Part shown: positions 7,497 to 14,315 of the stretch, piece after piece
Numbering within the stretch: position 1 is the first letter of the stretch
Layout of the letters: each line of letters starts with the position of its first letter
NCBI GenBank assembly: GCA_036639635.1
Contig: JAVWIF010000037.1
Location: 1 to 17,642, forward strand
Reading direction: 5' to 3'
DNA length: 17,642 nt
From: JAVWIF01 sp036639635
Lineage (GTDB): Bacteria; Bacillota_I; Bacilli_A; Erysipelotrichales; Erysipelotrichaceae
Notes under the pieces: model-generated
Seen by the model: only the letters and a program-made list of their open reading frames with translations
What the model was told of the DNA's origin: nothing
Database searches by the model: none
Program-made: the position numbers and the translations under genes

Positions 7497-9254
7497 ATGA
7501 ATCGAAATGAAATCGATGAGTCATTAACTTGGGATTTGTCTAGTTTATTTAAAGACCAAGCAGCAATTAACGAAGCTTTCTCAAATGCAACAACCCTATT
7601 AGAAACATTAAAAGGATATGAACAACGTATTTGTATTACCAAAGAAAACTTTTTAACTTTTATGAATAAGGAAGAAGAATTTACCCGTATCTTAGAAAAC
7701 TTGTTATGCTTTGCGAAAATGAGTACTGATGTTGATCCTAAAGATGAACAAGCACAAGAAAACTTATCAAATGCCTATACGTTATACCAAAAGACAAGCG
7801 TTGCATTAAGTTTTGTACCTTTAGAAATTATTGCACACAAAGAACAAATCACAATCTATCTTAAAGATGATGATTGTAAAGATTTTAGATATCCTATGGA
7901 AGAAATATTACGTACCATTCCTCATCGCTTAGATGAAGATAAAGAAGCACTGCTTGCGAAAGTCGCTGAACTTGAACGTGTTCCAAGTGATACTTATGAA
8001 AGTTTTCGTTTAGAATACAATAGTGTTCATGTCGATGGAAAAGAAGAGTTTTTAAATGATGGAACGTATCAACAATTTTTAAAGAATCCAAATAGTGAAG
8101 TACGTAAAGAAGCCTTTGAAAATTATTTTGGAGAATATAAACGTTATCAAAATGCTTTCATGAACATGTTAAGCGGACATGCAAAAGGACAAGTATTTGA
8201 AGCAAATATGCGTCATTTTAATTCTGCTTTAGAAGCTAGTTTATTTGGTGATGGTGCAGATAAATCACTCTTTGATAAAGTTTTATATATGGCAAACGAA
8301 AAATACATTGCCTATAATCATGACTACTTTGCTTATCGTAAACAGATTCTAAAACTTGATCAACAACACGTTTATGATATTCAATTACCATTAGTCGCAA
8401 ATGTCGATATAACATACAGTATTGATGAAAGCTTTGCAATTTTAAAAGAAGCCTTAGCACCCCTTGGAGAAGAATATGTTTCTTTATTACAAAAAGCTAG
8501 AGATGAGCGTTGGATTGACTTTTTACCATGCGCTGGAAAACAAGGTGGTGCCTACTCTGGTGGTTCTTATGATTCTAAGCCATTTATCTTAACCAACTTT
8601 ACATCTGATTATAATTCACTAAGCACACTAGCACATGAATTAGGACACTCTATGCACTCTTACTTCTCACGTAAAGCAAATCGTGCTGCATTAAGTGAAT
8701 ATAAAATATTTGTAGCTGAGGTTGCTTCTACTGTAAATGAAATTTTATTGAACAAATATTTATTAAAAACAAGTGACGATAAAAATTATCGTGCCTATTT
8801 ACTTAGCAATCTATTAACACAATTAGTAGGAACCCTATATCGTCAACCAATGTATGCAAAATTTGAATGTGCATTGCATGATATGATTGAAAAAGGCGAA
8901 GGTGTATCTTCACAGAAATTAACACAAATCTATTATGACTTAAATGTTGACTACTTCGGAGAAGGAGTCTTAGTTGATGAGTTGCAACGCTATGGTTGCT
9001 ACTACATTCCTCACTTCTATTACAACTTCTATGTGTATAAATATACCTTAGGTATGTCTGTTGCATTAAGCTTTGTGAAAAAAATATTAGCTGGAGATAC
9101 CAAAGACTATCTAGATTTCTTACATAAAGGTGGAAGTGAAACACCAATTGATGAACTCGTAAACGCAGGTGTAGATCCACGTAGTGATGAAGTTTATGAT
9201 GATGCATTTACTTTCTTCAAAGAAACCTTAGATGAACTTAAAGAATTGTTATAA
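7497..9254 (+). CDS. pepF: Oligoendopeptidase F (M3 family zinc metallopeptidase)
   Basis: A cytoplasmic zinc peptidase that cuts short peptides. The 585 residues match the usual PepF length. The zinc site is complete: LAHELGHSMHS with H380, E381 (catalytic) and H384, and the third ligand E408 in FVAEVASTVNE. The conserved M3B blocks GGAYSGGSYDSKPFI (350-364), just before the zinc motif, and YYIPHFYYNFYVYKYTLG near residue 505, which supplies the substrate-binding His and Tyr residues, are both present. There is no signal peptide. GAGGTG lies five bases before the ATG. It is a single-gene unit, converging on the GHKL kinase gene at a shared bidirectional terminator. Role: peptide nutrition or turnover of peptide fragments; nothing nearby specialises it. 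Confidence 0.95.
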   Translation: MNRNEIDESLTWDLSSLFKDQAAINEAFSNATTLLETLKGYEQRICITKENFLTFMNKEEEFTRILENLLCFAKMSTDVDPKDEQAQENLSNAYTLYQKTSVALSFVPLEIIAHKEQITIYLKDDDCKDFRYPMEEILRTIPHRLDEDKEALLAKVAELERVPSDTYESFRLEYNSVHVDGKEEFLNDGTYQQFLKNPNSEVRKEAFENYFGEYKRYQNAFMNMLSGHAKGQVFEANMRHFNSALEASLFGDGADKSLFDKVLYMANEKYIAYNHDYFAYRKQILKLDQQHVYDIQLPLVANVDITYSIDESFAILKEALAPLGEEYVSLLQKARDERWIDFLPCAGKQGGAYSGGSYDSKPFILTNFTSDYNSLSTLAHELGHSMHSYFSRKANRAALSEYKIFVAEVASTVNEILLNKYLLKTSDDKNYRAYLLSNLLTQLVGTLYRQPMYAKFECALHDMIEKGEGVSSQKLTQIYYDLNVDYFGEGVLVDELQRYGCYYIPHFYYNFYVYKYTLGMSVALSFVKKILAGDTKDYLDFLHKGGSETPIDELVNAGVDPRSDEVYDDAFTFFKETLDELKELL

Positions 9255-9286
9255 AAAGTAATGGAGAAAAAACTCCATTACTTTTT
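9253..9286. terminator. Bidirectional terminator between pepF and the GHKL kinase gene
   Basis: A perfect 14-bp inverted repeat (AAAAAGTAATGGAG with CTCCATTACTTTTT) around an A6 loop. The A run on one flank and T run on the other let it stop transcription from both sides. It starts inside the TAA of pepF (9252-9254) and ends 10 nt before the kinase stop codon. Confidence 0.9.
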
Positions 9287-9296
9287 ATGTTAGTTA

Positions 9297-10580
9297 TCAA
9301 TCATTATTTAGTGATAGTACTACCATCACGGTAAATATTCCGTTTTTGCTATTAAAATCACAAAACCCATTTCGTTTCTTTGCTACAGAACACATACTTT
9401 TACACCCATAGCCGTGTCCTATTTCACTGGAAGTCGGAACATTATCAAGCATTTGAATATCTCCTTCATAAGTGTTCTCAATTTTAATTAATAAACGATT
9501 TTGATTTATATGGCAATTAAACGAAATTTTTCGTAATGTGGTATCTTCAATTTTTCTTGTTGCATTTAATGCATTCTCCAAGCCATTTGATAATAACGAA
9601 CAAAGCTCTGCATCTGAAATATTTAACTTTTCTGGTAAATCCGCCTTTATGTTAATAATACTATCTTGATTTTGTGCTAGATTAACAAAAGACGATAACA
9701 ATAAATTAACAGTTTCATTTTCACAAAAACGCATTGGCGTAATTACATTTAGCGCATGATGTGCATTGGAGATATATTCTATAATTTTTTCAATACTCCC
9801 TTGCTGAGCAAAATTATCAATCATTGATAAATGATGACGCATATCGTGACGATAAATACTGCTCTGTTCTTGTGAAGAACGTAAAGCACTTATTTGGAAC
9901 TTCGCAGTTTCCATCTGCATAGAAAGCATATTTTTTTCTAGTTCGGTCTCCATTTTTTGTTGAATGGCATCTTGATAAGCAACAATGAACCAAACATAGA
10001 AAAGAACCAACACAGTGGGTAAAAATTCATCCATAATTTGATTCCATGAATAAAACTCATGCGTATAAACACTAGTTGTATAGTCAAAAATGTAGTAACC
10101 AGCTGGTAGACATCCAAAAAGAAACAAAGCACGTTTCGAATACTTCATTGCTTGTTGAATAGATTTGGCAAAGAAACGCCAAATCAATAAAAAGAAAATA
10201 ATTATCGCTATACTATATGTTACATTGTAAATAATTTTAGCATGTAATATTTGTTGAAAAAGCAATGCTGTCCACCTTGGTAATTGGCAACAAAAATAAG
10301 CAACTAATACACTAACAATTGATTCGCCCCAATGTTTTTTTAAAACCAATACCAAAAAAATGACAAGTGGTAGATGGACAATCAATGGGTAAATCTTCTT
10401 TGTATTTTCTAACCCAAAAAGAAAAACGGAAACAATCTGTATACATAACGTAAAAATCAAAAATATAATAATACTTATATTTTCTTTTTTTCCTTGATTT
10501 TTACCTGCAAAAAGCACTGAAAGAAAAACTCCGAATAGTAACACCAATCCATAATTAAAAACTGAAAACATCTGTTCCAT
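9297..10580 (-). CDS. Orphan GHKL-type sensor histidine kinase (AgrC/HPK10-like)
   Basis: A 427-residue membrane sensor. Residues 1-203 contain six or seven hydrophobic segments, 205-240 a coiled coil, then YRHDMRHHL (243-251) with H245 the likely phospho-acceptor, as in the HPK10 kinases. The GHKL ATPase domain shows the N box SNGLENALNA with N336 and a G box GHGYG (388-392). A canonical D box is hard to see, which is common in this subfamily. In relatives the membrane part senses a secreted peptide. No agrB/agrD-like genes and no LytTR response regulator lie in the window, so the partner must be elsewhere. The start at 10580 has GGGGTG before it; an upstream TTG start (10616) has no ribosome binding site. 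It has its own promoter and is separated from the LRR gene by a terminator. Confidence 0.85.
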   Translation of the reverse strand: MEQMFSVFNYGLVLLFGVFLSVLFAGKNQGKKENISIIIFLIFTLCIQIVSVFLFGLENTKKIYPLIVHLPLVIFLVLVLKKHWGESIVSVLVAYFCCQLPRWTALLFQQILHAKIIYNVTYSIAIIIFFLLIWRFFAKSIQQAMKYSKRALFLFGCLPAGYYIFDYTTSVYTHEFYSWNQIMDEFLPTVLVLFYVWFIVAYQDAIQQKMETELEKNMLSMQMETAKFQISALRSSQEQSSIYRHDMRHHLSMIDNFAQQGSIEKIIEYISNAHHALNVITPMRFCENETVNLLLSSFVNLAQNQDSIINIKADLPEKLNISDAELCSLLSNGLENALNATRKIEDTTLRKISFNCHINQNRLLIKIENTYEGDIQMLDNVPTSSEIGHGYGCKSMCSVAKKRNGFCDFNSKNGIFTVMVVLSLNND

Positions 10581-10647
10581 TACTACACCCCATTTTTTCG
10601 AACTATAAGTTATCAATTAGATTGCACATTCATTCATTTCATATCCT

Positions 10648-10676
10648 AGTATATCATGGTAGTATTAGCGTTGCAA
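10648..10676 (-). promoter_or_regulatory. Extended -10 promoter of the GHKL kinase gene
   Basis: On the minus strand TTGCAA (10671-10676), a 17-nt spacer and TATACT (10648-10653) preceded by TGA, an extended -10. Initiation would fall near 10641, about 60 nt before the start codon. Confidence 0.6.
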
Positions 10677-10763
10677 TATGCATTTTCATACACAGTTTAT
10701 TAGTAATATAGAATCAAACAACCTATGATTTTTTTCCATCATTATCAAAGCTTCATAACATAA

Positions 10764-10787
10764 AAAAAGAGGAGAGTTCCTCTTTTT
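10764..10787 (-). terminator. Terminator of the LRR gene
   Basis: A 10-bp stem, AAAAAGAGGA with TCCTCTTTTT, around a GAGT loop, followed on the minus strand by further T. The stem begins within the TAA stop codon (10786-10788). Confidence 0.87.
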
Positions 10788-12231
10788 AATATGAAAACTT
10801 GTCGTAATACTCCATATCTTCTAGCATTGAAATATCTTCAATTGGATTTTCATCCAAACGTAATTCATATAAATTTGGAAGCTTTGTTAAAGGTGTCACA
10901 TCGCTAACATAATTTGCCTTCAATGTTAAGGAAGAAAGATAGATACAATTTACTAAAGGCTCTAAACTCATTACACTGTTATGATCCAAACGTAAAGAAC
11001 TCAAATTAATTAATTTCTCTAATGGTTCTAAATCATCTATTACATTATTATATAGATCAATACTACTTAAATTTGTTAAATAACGCAAAGACGATAAGTC
11101 TTTAATATTATTATTAGCTAATCCTAAGCATTCTAAATTTAACATATCTTTTAAACAATCAATATCATTAATTTTATTGCTACCAACATCCATAGCTGTC
11201 ATATGCTCACAGCCTTTTAAGACATCAATATTAGCAATGGAATTATTAAATACATTCAACTCTTCTAAATCTTTAGCATTCTTCAAAAACTCAATATCCT
11301 GTAAGTAACAATCACTTGCTTTAAAGTAACGAAGCTTTTCCATATCTTTTAATACATCAGTATTTTCTACTCTATTTTCAGAGATATCTAATTTTTCTAA
11401 TTTAGTTAAACCCTTCAAATTATTCAAATCTTTTAAACCACTTTGTGTAGTTCGAAAGTCTTTTAGGTTCTTAAGTTTATTTAGAAAAGAAAAATCTTTT
11501 ATATGGTCAAAGGAAATTTCTAATACTTCTAAGTTCTCAAACTCTTCTAAAATACTTAAATCGTTCAAATATTCATTATTCGTTAAATTCAAAGAACGCA
11601 AAGAGTCTTTCATATATTGGAGTGGTGATAAATCACTAAATAAATTTGTTGATAAATCTAGCACTTCTATATGTTTTAAATACGTTAAATCAGAAATATC
11701 ATATAACCACATTTTATTCATATGCAATTCTTTTAGACTATCTAACATTCCTAAGATACTCAATGGAAATGGACCATTCTCAATTCCAACATGCAACGTC
11801 TTCAACTTCTTAACATTCTCTAAATATGATAAGTTATCAACCTTGCTACGTTCTAGGTTTAACTCCTCTAAATTAATCATTCCAGCAAGTGCACTGATAT
11901 CCATTGTATATAAATTATTACGTGAAATATCTAAACGTAATAACTGGCGAAATCCACGTAATGCTTGAATATCACGTAACATATTTTTCGCAAGATTTAA
12001 ATATTCAATTTCTTTTAAATCTTTAATTGGATCTAAATCCTCTATCGCATTTCCACATAAATCTAAATAATTTAAATTTGTCGCATATTGTAGTCCTTTT
12101 AAGGAAACAATATTGGCTGAACGTGCTGATAATTTCACTAACTTAGTAAGTGCTTCTTTCGTAATCTCGTTTTCTGGTATTTGCAGTGTTCTACTAACTG
12201 CCTCACGTAACATATCATCTTTTATTAGCAT
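10786..12231 (-). CDS. Cytosolic internalin-like leucine-rich-repeat protein (about 19 repeats)
   Basis: A 481-residue protein built almost wholly of repeats. Residues 1-44 form a cap that resembles the internalin-type N-cap (EITKEALTKLVKL, then SLKGLQYATNL). From about 45 to 472 I count 19 repeats, mostly 22 residues, of the pattern LxxLxxLxLxxNxIxDLxxL, for example LTNLSSIDLYNNVIDDLEPL. A nine-residue acidic/aromatic tail follows. Repeats 3, 5, 7 and 8 have one or two extra residues, and repeats 5, 9, 10 and 12 lack the canonical Asn. Internalin relatives are normally exported, but there is no signal peptide, lipobox, transmembrane helix or sorting signal here, so it should stay in the cytoplasm. 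Its binding partner is unknown. GGAGGA lies seven bases before the ATG. It is transcribed alone. Confidence 0.88.
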   Translation of the reverse strand: MLIKDDMLREAVSRTLQIPENEITKEALTKLVKLSARSANIVSLKGLQYATNLNYLDLCGNAIEDLDPIKDLKEIEYLNLAKNMLRDIQALRGFRQLLRLDISRNNLYTMDISALAGMINLEELNLERSKVDNLSYLENVKKLKTLHVGIENGPFPLSILGMLDSLKELHMNKMWLYDISDLTYLKHIEVLDLSTNLFSDLSPLQYMKDSLRSLNLTNNEYLNDLSILEEFENLEVLEISFDHIKDFSFLNKLKNLKDFRTTQSGLKDLNNLKGLTKLEKLDISENRVENTDVLKDMEKLRYFKASDCYLQDIEFLKNAKDLEELNVFNNSIANIDVLKGCEHMTAMDVGSNKINDIDCLKDMLNLECLGLANNNIKDLSSLRYLTNLSSIDLYNNVIDDLEPLEKLINLSSLRLDHNSVMSLEPLVNCIYLSSLTLKANYVSDVTPLTKLPNLYELRLDENPIEDISMLEDMEYYDKFSY

Positions 12232-12267
12232 TGACTTGTCCTCCGTATTTTATAAATCTTTACTGTT

Positions 12268-12296
12268 ATTATACCCCAAAACATACAAATCTGAAA
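12268..12296 (-). promoter_or_regulatory. Promoter of the LRR gene
   Basis: A perfect TATAAT (12268-12273) on the minus strand, with a weak -35 (TTTCAG, 12291-12296) at 17-nt spacing. Initiation near 12261 gives a leader of about 30 nt ending in the ribosome binding site GGAGGA (12239-12244). Confidence 0.5.
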
Positions 12297-12437
12297 CTGC
12301 TTTCAACATAATTGCGATTTTTTCCAAAATTATGACAAATATTTATAGATAAATGGATAAACCTAGCTACTAATCTAGGATATATTCACTTATAAAAATT
12401 TCTATACGGCATGTCTTGTAAATATGCCAAATAAAGG

Positions 12438-12466
12438 TTGACAGAAATTGGCTGCCATGGTATTCT
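12438..12466 (+). promoter_or_regulatory. Extended -10 promoter of the cold-shock gene
   Basis: A perfect TTGACA (12438-12443), a 17-nt spacer and TATTCT (12461-12466) preceded by TGG, an extended -10. Initiation near 12473 gives an unusually long leader of about 130 nt, as is typical of cold-shock genes. Between this and the LRR promoter (12297-12437) I see no other feature. Confidence 0.72.
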
Positions 12467-12472
12467 ATAAAA

Positions 12473-12605
12473 GTAATAAAAAGCAATAACTATAATTTCA
12501 CGATTTGGAAATTGTATTTATGCATCTCAATGTACAATGATCAGAACGTGATTCTTTTATACATTTGAGGGCTTCTTATTTAACTATTATTAGGAGGTAC
12601 TAAAA
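12473..12605 (+). promoter_or_regulatory. Structured 5' leader of the cold-shock gene
   Basis: The leader can form two hairpins. The first pairs AATTTC (12494-12499) with GAAATT (12508-12513). The second pairs CTCAATGTA (12526-12534) with TACATTTGAG (12560-12569) with one bulged base, and has an inner ATCA/TGAT pairing (12540-12543 with 12549-12552). AGGAGG (12592-12597) lies in the unpaired 3' part. Long leaders of csp genes often respond to temperature by refolding; that role here is inferred from position and family. Confidence 0.55.
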
Positions 12606-12806
12606 ATGAGTACAGGTAAAGTAAAATGGTTTAATGCAGAAAAAGGTTATGGTTTCATTACATCTGATGATGGTAAGGACATTTTCGTTCATTACACAAG
12701 CATTCAAGGTGATGGATTCAAAACTTTAGAAGAAGGACAAGCAGTTAACTTCGACGTAGTTGAAGGTGACCGTGGACAACAAGCAAGCAACGTAACAGCT
12801 GCTTAA
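12606..12806 (+). CDS. Cold-shock domain protein (CspA family RNA chaperone)
   Basis: A 66-residue single cold-shock domain that binds single-stranded RNA and keeps it unfolded. Both nucleic-acid-binding motifs are intact: RNP1 KGYGFIT (residues 13-19) and RNP2 DIFVHYT (25-31), within the expected five-strand barrel beginning GKVKWFN. The length is typical. AGGAGG lies eight bases before the ATG. It is transcribed alone from a strong extended -10 promoter and ends at its own terminator. Regulation is probably post-transcriptional through the long leader. Bacillota often carry several csp paralogues, so I give no specific letter. Confidence 0.97.
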   Translation: MSTGKVKWFNAEKGYGFITSDDGKDIFVHYTSIQGDGFKTLEEGQAVNFDVVEGDRGQQASNVTAA

Positions 12807-12826
12807 TTTCTAAACAAACCACAAGG

Positions 12827-12856
12827 AAGATTCAGCAAATGCTGAATCTTTTTTAA
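12827..12856 (+). terminator. Terminator of the cold-shock gene
   Basis: A 10-bp stem, AAGATTCAGC with GCTGAATCTT, around an AAAT loop and followed by four more T. It starts 20 nt after the stop codon. Confidence 0.92.
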
Positions 12857-12860
12857 TTTC

Positions 12861-12890
12861 TTTTCAAACGTATTTTATCATGATAAAATA
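12861..12890 (+). promoter_or_regulatory. Promoter and perfect 20-bp palindrome before the HD-domain gene
   Basis: TAAAAT (12884-12889) preceded by TGA forms an extended -10, with TTTTCA (12861-12866) as a 4/6 -35 at 17-nt spacing. The -10 lies inside a perfect palindrome, half-site TATTTTATCA, spanning 12871-12890. Two-fold symmetry across a -10 box is the usual arrangement for a dimeric repressor operator. The regulator is not identified. Confidence 0.5.
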
Positions 12891-12911
12891 GAATCAGAAA
12901 GTGGTGATGAT

Positions 12912-13391
12912 ATGGATCGTTTAGAAACAATTCGTGGGCTTGTTGATGAGATAATAGCAAAGATGCAAGATGAACAAACTAGAAAGTTTGCTTATATTCA
13001 TACCTATGGTGTGTGTCAAGCCACAACTACTTTAGCACTGATACGCCATATGAGTATTGAATTGCCTTGCATTAGTGCCATGTTGCATGATATTGCTGTA
13101 TATGCGCAAAACTGTCCTCATAAAACACATGCACAAGCTAGTGCTGTATACGCAAAAACACTGTTAGAAGACACAAATCTCTTTACCAAAGATGAAATTG
13201 ATTGTATTATTCACACCATCTCTTTGCACTCTAACAAAATGAGTCGTCAAGATGATCCAATGAGTGAATTATTAAAAGATGCTGATACCTTACAACATTA
13301 CTTATACAACCCTAAAATTGAAGTATCCTCTAAAGATAGTTATCGATTATACTATATCTTAGAAAGTCTTAAAGAAATGCAAACCAAATAG
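12912..13391 (+). CDS. Small HD-domain phosphohydrolase
   Basis: A 159-residue soluble protein with the HD metal-site pattern: H30 (IHTYGV), the H59-D60 doublet (MLHDIAVY), a downstream histidine H101 or H106 (IIHTISLHS), and D123/D125 (LLKDADTLQHYL). HD enzymes of this size hydrolyse phosphate esters or nucleotides, but the substrate cannot be read from the sequence and the protein is too short for a RelA/SpoT or cyclic-di-nucleotide enzyme. H70 and H73 (CPHKTH) are further metal-binding candidates. There is no signal peptide. GGTGAT lies a few bases before the ATG. It is transcribed alone, with a palindromic promoter on one side and a terminator that begins in its last codons on the other. 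Confidence 0.82.
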   Translation: MDRLETIRGLVDEIIAKMQDEQTRKFAYIHTYGVCQATTTLALIRHMSIELPCISAMLHDIAVYAQNCPHKTHAQASAVYAKTLLEDTNLFTKDEIDCIIHTISLHSNKMSRQDDPMSELLKDADTLQHYLYNPKIEVSSKDSYRLYYILESLKEMQTK

Positions 13392-13411
13392 TTTCTATAT
13401 TTGGTTTTTTT
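13381..13411 (+). terminator. Terminator of the HD-domain gene, overlapping its stop codon
   Basis: A 10-bp stem, AAACCAAATA (13381-13390) with TATTTGGTTT (13398-13407), and a continuing T run. The 5' arm covers the last codons and the first two bases of TAG (13389-13391). Confidence 0.85.
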
Positions 13412-13453
13412 ATATATTCAAAATCCTGTCTTGCTTTTTACTATATAAATCTT

Positions 13454-13482
13454 TTGTTTTGCATAATTTATCAAAATATATT
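13454..13482 (+). promoter_or_regulatory. Possible promoter of the deoR-araC regulator pair
   Basis: TTGTTT (13454-13459), 17-nt spacer, TATATT (13477-13482). Initiation near 13489 would give a 45-nt leader. The whole gap (13412-13533) is very AT-rich, so the choice is uncertain. Confidence 0.35.
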
Positions 13483-13533
13483 GCTTTTACTTTTTGAATA
13501 CGTAATACTATAGTCATAAGGAGTGTGTTCTTT

Positions 13534-14289
13534 ATGAAGAAAATAACTGAAAACAGAAGAAATGAAATCACCAAATTAATTCTAGCAAACGAACATATGC
13601 GTGTTGAACAACTAGCTAAGTTATTTCAGGTTACTCCGGAAACCATTCGAACAGATTTTCGTTACTTAGAAACAAAAGGTGTGTTATATCGCACTCATGG
13701 AGGTGCTAGTTGTAGAAACACCAATGCCTTAGCGCCAATGGATATACGTTCAAAAGAGCAGTTAGACGTAAAGCAAAGCATAGCTTATCGTGCAATTGAT
13801 TATATCAAAGATGATATGGTCATCTTTTTAGATGCAGCTAGTACCATTCTTCCACTAGGCAATCTATTACGATTGCGAAGAAACTTAACCATTTATACAA
13901 ACTCTTTAGAATTATTACCTATTTTGAGTGTCAGTGAACATCGCATCCTCTTTGTAGGTGGAGAATATGATCGCTTTAATAAGTTTACAACAGGGTTTTA
14001 TGCCGAACAAATGATTGAACATGTTTATTTTGATTTATTAGTATGTGGAATGGATGGCTGCAAAGACATGAGTGGTCCAGGTCTTGAAGTCATGGATGAG
14101 TTAAGTTTAAAGAAAGCACTACTCAAGCATGCCAAACTAAAACTTTTATTATCAGGAGCTGAAAAATGGGATCGCCCTTCAAAGTTTCAATACGCTGATT
14201 TTTCAGACTTTGATATAGTGATTACCGAGAACTTACGCAAAGAAATAAAAGATCAATTATCGATTAAAATCGTTGATGTACATCAATAG
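13534..14289 (+). CDS. DeoR-family transcriptional regulator
   Basis: A 251-residue repressor-type protein. Residues 6-57 are the DeoR winged helix (VEQLAKLFQVTPETIRTD recognition region, then GVLYRTHGGAS). Residues 78-235 are the DeoRC effector domain, which in relatives binds a phosphorylated sugar. The ligand loops are atypical: DAAST (100-104) where DAGTT is usual, and SGAEKWD (207-213) where DSSKFG is usual, although TNS (122-124) is kept. The effector may therefore not be an ordinary sugar phosphate. An in-frame GTG at 13525 is too close to AAGGAG (13518-13523), so I chose the ATG at 13534. It is 26 nt before the araC-type gene and probably in the same operon; the pair precedes the flavin reductase it may control. 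Confidence 0.88.
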   Translation: MKKITENRRNEITKLILANEHMRVEQLAKLFQVTPETIRTDFRYLETKGVLYRTHGGASCRNTNALAPMDIRSKEQLDVKQSIAYRAIDYIKDDMVIFLDAASTILPLGNLLRLRRNLTIYTNSLELLPILSVSEHRILFVGGEYDRFNKFTTGFYAEQMIEHVYFDLLVCGMDGCKDMSGPGLEVMDELSLKKALLKHAKLKLLLSGAEKWDRPSKFQYADFSDFDIVITENLRKEIKDQLSIKIVDVHQ

Positions 14290-14315
14290 TTCTATCATAA
14301 AAAGGAGTGACACTC

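Noticed and set aside
8803..9207. A 134-residue minus-strand open frame opposite the 3' part of pepF
   Set aside because: Its His- and Leu-rich composition is what the antisense of pepF codons gives; it has no ribosome binding site or family signature.
9297..10580. A complete agr-type quorum-sensing locus around the GHKL kinase
   Set aside because: No AgrB-like protease, peptide precursor or response regulator lies on either side.
10581..10616. Upstream TTG start for the GHKL kinase
   Set aside because: No ribosome binding site precedes it, while the ATG at 10580 has GGGGTG.
10786..12231. Periodic sequence that might suggest a CRISPR or tandem DNA repeat
   Set aside because: The roughly 66-bp periodicity is explained by 22-residue leucine-rich repeats in one intact reading frame, and the DNA copies are diverged.
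13486..13514. TTTACT-17-TATAGT as the deoR promoter
   Set aside because: Transcription would start at about 13521, inside the ribosome binding site at 13518-13523.
13525..14315. GTG starts at 13525 (DeoR) and 14307 (AraC)
   Set aside because: Both GTGs overlap or abut the AAGGAG ribosome binding sites that serve the ATGs at 13534 and 14316.
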